Source of the DNA: Melastoma dodecandrum
Lineage: Eukaryota > Streptophyta > Magnoliopsida > Myrtales > Melastomataceae
Direction of reading: 5' to 3'
Length of the DNA stretch: 64,000 bases
NCBI GenBank assembly: GCA_029817715.1
Contig: JARUPY010000607.1
Coordinates: forward strand, 2,232,001-2,296,000
Part shown: positions 58,115-64,000 of the stretch, one piece after another
Layout of the letters: each line of letters opens with the position of its first letter
Position numbering within the stretch: the first letter of the stretch is position 1
Translations under genes and position numbers: made by a program
Notes under the pieces: model-generated
Told to the model about the DNA's origin: nothing
Database searches by the model: none
What the model saw: only the letters and a program-made list of their open reading frames with translations

Positions 58115-59343
58115 AAGCCGCGGATAGCTTGTAATTCTGTGGAAATCGGGCATGTGTAAATTAACCGCGGCTAAAGACGTGGTTCCTGTTAGGAAATAGT
58201 CCTCGCACCGGATAGAGAAAGGCCTGGGCCAATGCATATATAGGATTGGGACCCTTCACCTAATTGCTAGCTTTTAGGTGAAGGGGTACCCCACACGATT
58301 TCTAACAGTTCCCGGTCGGCCCGCCCGACAGGACACGCGAATCATCGTTATCATTACCATTATTATTAAGGCTTATGGATTAATTGGGGGCGACCCATAT
58401 AAATCTTTTAACTCTATAAAAAAAAAATGACTCGGTCTTTGGTGTCCACCTACCGATATATATGAGCATGACTACATAATTGAACGAAAAAGAATTAAAA
58501 AAGCACAGAAAAAGTTGATGGGTCAAGTCAATCACCCCCCAAGTTTGTAGTTAGGATCATTGTTAGTTAAGCCCCTAATGCTGCGTTGCGGAATGGAATG
58601 GAATAACTATTTCACAGTCTATGAAAGGAATAGATCGAATAAATCCCATTTCGGCCAAGAATCTAGAAACCAAACACACCATTGAGTTCATTCAATATAG
58701 CCTGTCCTTACTTGTACCTAATATATTGGATTGAGCATGACAGTTGACAAGTAAAGAGTCTTAAATAAAATAATTTACTGTAATCAATAAAAGTCATGCG
58801 AGTTTCGGTCCTTCCCATTTTTTCCAACAGAAGACTGCATCTACACCTACCTAACATGCATCTGTCTTCTTGTTGATATGAATGGGCCCGGCTTATTCAT
58901 GACCCATAATTATTTAAATGGAGAAAGCCCAATCACCTAGGCCCGAAAAGGCCCATTTAATTTATGTTTTTTTTTTTTGGGGTGGGGGAATACAACCAGG
59001 ATTAATAGAAGGCAAAACTGAGTTATTGTCAAAGCACAAGAAGAACAAAAAGGAGTCCATCACCGGTTTTATTGAAAGGGCCATGCCGTCGGAACCATTA
59101 CCAACAAGCACATTACCAGTTCACAAGAAAAAGAAGAAGAAAAAAGCACATGCGATATCTCTCCTTAGCGAAGAGATCTCGCGCTATGGCGGAAAAGACC
59201 GCAGCCCTGGGGATGCGGCCGCATTCAACCAGAATCATAGGATTGTTTTATGATAGAAACCCCTGAGGAGATGCAGTCATGCTTGAAGGTAAAATGTAAA
59301 AGGTTCAAAGTGTCCCTTTCCTTCAGAATCCACATCAACTCCG
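58115..59343. other. Intergenic DNA with a hairpin near the gene end
   Basis: An inverted repeat with arms ACCCTTCACCTAA and TTAGGTGAAGGGGT at about 58251-58290, possibly a transcript-end hairpin or a small inverted-repeat relic. The rest has no supported gene. ORFs near 58918-59266 overlap each other and show no domain. Confidence 0.45.
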
Positions 59344-60180
59344 TCAGAGATGGAATCTCGACGCCTTAAGGAGGGGCTTTCCCTTTGAGAATCTAGTTTT
59401 CGGAAGCTGCATAAGGAAGGCGAAATCAGAATTTTTAGATTTAACAGTGTATTCGGAACGCTGAGTACCGTGGGAGGATCGCACCCTGAAATATGACTTG
59501 TATCTTCCGATGATCATGTATGTGACTCTAACTGATTGCTCCACGCATGAAAGAAAGACGAACAAAGGGGAACAAGACTTAGAATTTTCGTAGATGCGGT
59601 CGAGAAAGGTGTTACCTGGATTACCCGACACAGTCGAACAGTCAGGCGTAACGTTAAGATCAAAATCATTTGAAAACTCCTCTTGCTCGGATGGGCTGTC
59701 ACCATCCCCTATCGGCATTATCCACACGTCCACGAAAAGGCGATACTTCCTCAACAGTCGGTTCGCGAGCACGAGAGTCCTCTCATAGAAGATAATCTTC
59801 TCGTAGAGGTCAAGAATAACCCCTAGGCAGCCTTCGCGAGGGGACCTCTTCCAGAATTCGGCTTCCATGAGGACAGATTCCGCGGCTTCCTTCATTTTCT
59901 CTGGGCACACCGCCTTCACGATTTTCTTAATATGTGCCGACCCGAAAAGCGCGTGTGCCTGCTTGTACGCGTCTAGCCTGGAGATCGGGAAACACTCGGC
60001 CAACTCGCAGTTTCCCTGGCACCCCTTCCTGAGTACCTTGCAGGCAGAGCAAGGCGACTGACCCTGGTTTCTCCTCCGCAACATCTCGGCGCCGCCTAGG
60101 GGATTTCGAGAGCAAACTCTAGGTCGACCCTCCTGAGCATTGATCGAGAGAATCGTGGGTGATGGAAAACGTGATGCCAC
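59344..60180 (-). CDS. LOB-domain (LBD) transcription factor, class II-like
   Basis: Minus strand, 278 codons. The LOB cysteine block CSACKVLRKGCQGNC gives the required C-x2-C-x6-C-x3-C spacing, here starting at about residue 42. It is followed by FPISRLDAYKQAHALFGSAHIKKIV (GAS-like block) and a variant of the class II C-terminal half (SVLMEAEFWKRSPREGCLGVILDL). LBD proteins are plant-specific nuclear regulators of lateral-organ development and metabolism. The first ~30 residues before MLRRRNQGQSPC are unusual, so a later ATG at about 60085 is more likely. The C-terminus after NDFDLNVTPDCS is unlike known members and may belong to an unspliced intron. The DFDLNVTP phrase contains an LxLxL-like element. 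Confidence 0.8.
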   Translation of the reverse strand: MASRFPSPTILSINAQEGRPRVCSRNPLGGAEMLRRRNQGQSPCSACKVLRKGCQGNCELAECFPISRLDAYKQAHALFGSAHIKKIVKAVCPEKMKEAAESVLMEAEFWKRSPREGCLGVILDLYEKIIFYERTLVLANRLLRKYRLFVDVWIMPIGDGDSPSEQEEFSNDFDLNVTPDCSTVSGNPGNTFLDRIYENSKSCSPLFVFLSCVEQSVRVTYMIIGRYKSYFRVRSSHGTQRSEYTVKSKNSDFAFLMQLPKTRFSKGKPLLKASRFHL

Positions 60181-61989
60181 AAAAAAAACCCTATAAATGT
60201 TATCTCATTATGAAATTACCCTTGAAATGAAGAGGTGGATACCTTTTTGCTAAATTGGACTTGCTCGTCTTAATGATGGTGGGATTATGCCTCTCTTATT
60301 ATTATTACATTTGCGCAAAGTGACCAGTGTTTGTTGTTGACAAGCAAACTAAATACGAAAGTAGAAATATAATAATAATACCAAAAGCAACTTTTTCTTT
60401 TAATAGAATGACACGGTTTTGTTAATTGGGATTCCACTCATTTAAAAAAAGGGTCGATATGAGTTATGAATTCAAGGGCCTGTTCTTCATTTCATGGGGA
60501 ATACGAGTCTGTAGTTAAATTTTCGGCCCACCAAACGCGTTTCCCTTGCGAAAAAACTGGAATATTTTCTAACAAACAAACATGCCCTAAGGTAGTCGAA
60601 ACTTTTAGTCGGGGTTGGTGTTCAGCACAGATCCATTAACTCGCTGTTAGGTGAGGATAAAAAAGTTCGGGTAGTAAATATCCTTCCCTATCCTACATGT
60701 GGTTCGGTAAGGCATCCATTTAAAGCCCGCCATGTTAGCATTACGTAAGCATTTTGTCGATTCTGCATACATTAATACTCGCGTTTTAGCTACGCGTTTT
60801 AGCTACGCGCTTACGTGTTACTGACGCGGCAAGTTTTTAAGCGGGCGGTATGCCGATAAGATGAGGTGGAGTGGTAGGCATTCCGCATCCTGTGCAGTCT
60901 CGGGCTGTAAACCCCAAATGTAGGTTGGAAAGCTCGAGGAGCAAGGGACGACAACTTTTTCTGGTACGTCTTTATGTTAAACTATATAATATAAATCAAA
61001 CAACAGTTTTAAGTTTTTACTTAAAAGATGAAACCTCCCGACATCCTCTAGATACGATATACTCCTAGAAAGGAAATATATGTAAAAGTCCGGTCTCCTC
61101 CCACCCTCTTAAAATCTAATTTAAATGTTTTTCCCTTTTGTCTGTGATACAACATTTTGGAGACTTTTGTGTAATTTAAGACAAAAAATAAACTTACATT
61201 TCCATTAAAAAAAAATAGAAAAAACAAGAATAGAAAAGAGAGGAAAAAAAGAATGCTGATGAATTCCTAAACAATTTTCATTCAAAACAAATCTGGGAAA
61301 GGGATAAGCTCTTATCAAAAATCTTACATCAAAGGGACAACGAGCACAGTAATAATACTAGCCATGTCAGCACGAGGAAACGCTCGCCTTATAATCGAAA
61401 ATGATGTATTAAATTTGAGTCTAAGATAATTTTTTGAAAAATTTTTAATCATGAAAACAATCATGGTAGCACTAGTTTTGAAGAATAAGGATTCGTACAA
61501 CCTTAATTTAGATAACATTGTATTATTTATCATATGTAAATGTGATGCCGAAGATTAGACAACTCAATGACAAACTGTTAGGGGAAAAGCGAGATAAAGA
61601 CCACCACCACCCTCCCCCTTCCTTCACACGTAGAATAGGATTTATATGTCCCTCCCCTCCCTCCCTCCCGACAACATCGTCATCTACATCATCATCTCAT
61701 GTTTTGATTTGATCTCCTCAGAAACCTTAAAACTCCCTCGACTCAGAATCTCACCGTCGGCCAAAACCATGATAAAGTAGTCGTGTTCAAACACTTTAAT
61801 GGTAATTACAAGGCGTATAAAAGAATAACTCTACGGTGAACCCGGCGGGGGTTTTTGCTTTTTACCACTTTCTAGGTGGGGGGGGGTGGGCTATTGGTTT
61901 CTAATGAGAGATGATGCCAACCAAGAAAAAGAAAAGATCCAGAGGAAGCGGCTAACGATACGTGCACGTAACGGTTATGTAGTTTACTA
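60181..61989. other. Intergenic DNA
   Basis: AT-rich spacer. A 13-bp repeat unit TTTTAGCTACGCG occurs twice in tandem at about 60785-60809. No supported gene. Confidence 0.5.
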
Positions 61990-62860
61990 AATTCGTTTAT
62001 TTTTTTAGTAAATATTACTAATAAATCACTTTTTTTAGTAAAGGCTGACATAATTAGTAAAAAAATTTGTAAATTTTATTAATTTTGTTACTGTTTATTT
62101 TTAGCAAATTTTATTAAATATGCGTTTATTTTACTAAGAAACAACTTTTTTTAGTAAAAGGACAGCATAATTAGTAAAAAAATTTGTAAAAATTTTACTA
62201 ATGTTGTTACTGTTCATTTTTTGTAAATTTTACTAAATCTACGTTTAGTATTTTTACCCATTTTTTTAAAATAATTTCCTCATTTTTTTAGTAATCGTTT
62301 ACTAAAAAGATGGGAGAATTCCTAATATGTTTAGTAAATTTTACTAAAAATTTACTCTTCAAGTTTAGTAATTATTTCTAATTTTTGTTAGTAAAAGTTT
62401 TCATTTTTTTCATCGGATTTACTAATTTTTTTAGTAATATTTACTAATTTTTCACTATTCACTTTTAGTAAAAATTACTTCTTTTATTTCTAAAACATAA
62501 CTAAAATTAGTAATAGTTTACTAATTTTATTGTAATATTTAGTAAAACACTGTTTAAGTTAGTAAAAATGTTAGTATAGTTGTACGGGTTTCGTAAATGT
62601 TTACTGATTTCTACATGATTTTACCGAAAAATTTTGTAAATTGTTACTAAAAAGTTTAGTAATTTACTAATTCGAACAGTGAAACCCGAATCTATTTGCG
62701 AACCTAATGCCGTTGTGAAATTACCATTTTATTCCCGACACTAAATTACTAAATATATTACGAAACTTGTTAGTAATCTTGTCCTCATCGTCCTCAACTT
62801 AGTAAATATATTACGAACATAATTACTAATCTTGTGTATTAGTTTCGTAATTTTTACTAA
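61990..62860. repeat. TTTACTAA/TTAGTAAA-rich tract
   Basis: About 870 bp of very AT-rich DNA in which the octamer TTTAGTAA or its complement TTACTAAA recurs every 20-40 bp on both strands. It occurs often as facing pairs that would form short hairpins. There is no regular period, so it is not a simple satellite. It may be the noncoding end of a DNA transposon linked to the FAR1-like fragment downstream. Confidence 0.7.
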
Positions 62861-62939
62861 CTATGACCCCAATAGAAAGCATTTAATTGTCTGCGTGTTG
62901 ACTCTGCAGATATTCGTCTTTGCTTCCTCCTGTTCGTCT

Positions 62940-63280
62940 GTAGGTGTTTGTCCTTGCTCCCTCATCTTCAGGTAGAGGTCTACATCCCAACTTCCTCATC
63001 TTCGGCTGCAGGTCTTCGTCCCAGCTTCCTTCGATTTGGCTGCAGGTCTTCGTCCCTCCTCTTTGGCTGCAGGTGGAGTCACACAGTCCTCTTCTTCGGC
63101 TGCAGGTGGAGTCACACTGTCCTCTTCTTCGGCTGCAGGTGGAGTCACACAGTCCTCTTCTTCGGTTACAGGTGGACACACACCTTCCTCGTCTTCGGCT
63201 GCAGGTGGAGTCTCCTCCTCTTCGGCTGCAGGTGGAGTCACACGGTCCTCCTCTTCGGCTGCAGGTGGAATCCCAACTTA
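62940..63280. repeat. 33-bp minisatellite
   Basis: Around nine copies of a 33-bp unit built on GGCTGCAGGTGGAGTCACAC plus TCCTCTTCTTC. The first copies are shorter and degenerate, with TCTTCGTCCC replacing the GGAGTC part. Because 33 is a multiple of three, several frames on both strands stay open (82-139 codons), each an 11-residue repeat. I see no evidence that any is a real protein. Confidence 0.85.
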
Positions 63281-63600
63281 CTAACACAGCAACTATCTTC
63301 AACCCTGTTCGGTGGAATCGAGCTTCCTCCTCGGTCGCCTGAAGAAATGGAAAGTGTATTCAAGTAGGATAAACCAAGATTCGGTGAAGACATGCTTCCT
63401 CCCTCATTGTAAATAATTTGGATCAGGTTGTTATGAGGTAGAACCATTTATGTGAAGTTGCTAAGTTGGCTAGAAGTTGGAAATGGACCAAATAAATAGT
63501 AGCATTTATGTTATGGTTCAACGAGAAGTCAAAATAAGTGAACTGTAAAACCATTTTCCGAATCTGTTATTAGCCTATTCTTTTCATATATGTGAGTGTA

Positions 63601-63756
63601 GGTGAGCAGGATGTGAACGACTTCTTCAATATAGTCACTGATATGAATGAAGAACAGTTGTTGAATATGTCATTTGGTACTGCCGAAGAAGCTGAAGAGT
63701 TCATTAAAATGTATGCGACGGTTCATGGATTTTCAGTTAGGAAAAGAGATCGGTGA
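63601..63756 (+). pseudogene. Truncated FAR1-like / MULE transposase N-terminal fragment
   Basis: 52 codons starting right after an acceptor-like TGTAG (63596-63600), reading through NMSFGTAEEAEEFIKMYATV and HGFSVRKRDR to TGA at 63754-63756. The F-x-T/S-x-EEA-x-x-F-x-x-YA-x-x-x-GFSVRK pattern is the start of the FAR1 DNA-binding domain found in FAR1-related factors and Mutator-like transposases. Its zinc-chelating part is missing because different sequence follows. Confidence 0.65.
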
Positions 63757-64000
63757 TCACGCTTGTCGAAGGCAGCAAATTAAATACTCTAACAAACCTA
63801 ACTAACTTGTAGATAGGGTAAGTAGAGGTCGATCCCACAGAGAATCAATAGAGAAAAATTTCTAACGGTTGCACGTTTAACGATATCGAGGTCAAGTCAA
63901 ACAAGATGAATGAGAGTAAAATAGAAAAAAATAAACGATAATTCAATCAAATATTAAAAGCCTAGGACTATCAATTTCCCCTAACGAATTATCTAACTCG
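63757..64000. other. Unidentified repeat-like sequence at the window edge
   Basis: The phrase GGTAAGTAGAGGTCGATCCC and the AT-rich stretch after it look like a dispersed plant repeat that interrupts the FAR1-like frame. It continues out of the window, and no gene is seen. Confidence 0.35.

Noticed and set aside
62883..63367. Cys/Arg-rich repeat protein in several frames
   Set aside because: All frames are open only because the repeat unit is 33 bp. No promoter, splice or homology evidence selects one.

Overview
The window is nuclear DNA of a flowering plant, probably a woody eudicot. The genes are split by GT-AG introns, the intergenic DNA is AT-rich and rich in repeats, and there are plant-only families (LOB-domain, DUF4408/DUF761, R1-type MYB, ACC oxidase), a Ty1-copia element, Mutator-like inverted-repeat elements and a nearly complete endogenous caulimovirid. 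The species cannot be named from sequence alone.

Layout: 3.0-5.8 kb, an intact USP/protein-kinase gene (+). 6.3-8.5 kb, an intact ten-exon mitochondrial-type LpxA acyltransferase gene (+). 9.3-10.45 kb, an R1-type MYB gene (+) whose last exon is thrown out of frame by a 23-bp tandem duplication. 10.9-13.3 kb, two long inverted-repeat (foldback) elements, the second with a perfect 9-bp target duplication. 16.4-28.1 kb, a decayed cation/H+ antiporter gene of the KEA4/5/6 clade (-), with a 4.9-kb copia element inside its penultimate coding exon. 30.4-31.5 kb, an intact ACC oxidase gene (+). 31.8-33.1 kb, a decayed FANCE-like gene (-). 33.5-34.2 kb, a decayed tetraspanin gene (+). 35.2-37.0 kb, a thioredoxin-like 2 gene (-). 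37.4-45.8 kb, an endogenous pararetrovirus (+). 46.3-49.75 kb, a decayed EER5/THP1-like PCI-domain gene (+). 49.9 kb, a tRNA-Glu gene (-). 50.1-53.8 kb, a tandem GH18 chitinase-like pair (-), one broken and one intact. 57.2-58.1 kb, a DUF4408/DUF761 gene (+). 59.3-60.2 kb, a LOB-domain gene (-). 62.0-63.8 kb, an AT-rich repeat tract, a 33-bp minisatellite and a truncated FAR1-like fragment.

The most striking regional feature is the 16-50 kb block. KEA, ACC oxidase, tetraspanin and EER5 lie in the order I remember for Arabidopsis At2g19600-At2g19590-At2g19580-At2g19560 (from memory, to be verified). Here the antiporter, FANCE-like, tetraspanin and EER5-like genes all carry stops, frameshifts or deletions, while ACC oxidase is intact. 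That fits fractionation of one copy of a duplicated segment. The best candidate for poorly described biology is the pararetrovirus: one in-frame stop interrupts its polyprotein, an overlapping 767-codon second ORF has two zinc knuckles and a charged repeat region, and a 102-codon ORF lies between its promoter-like TATA box and its tRNA primer-binding site.
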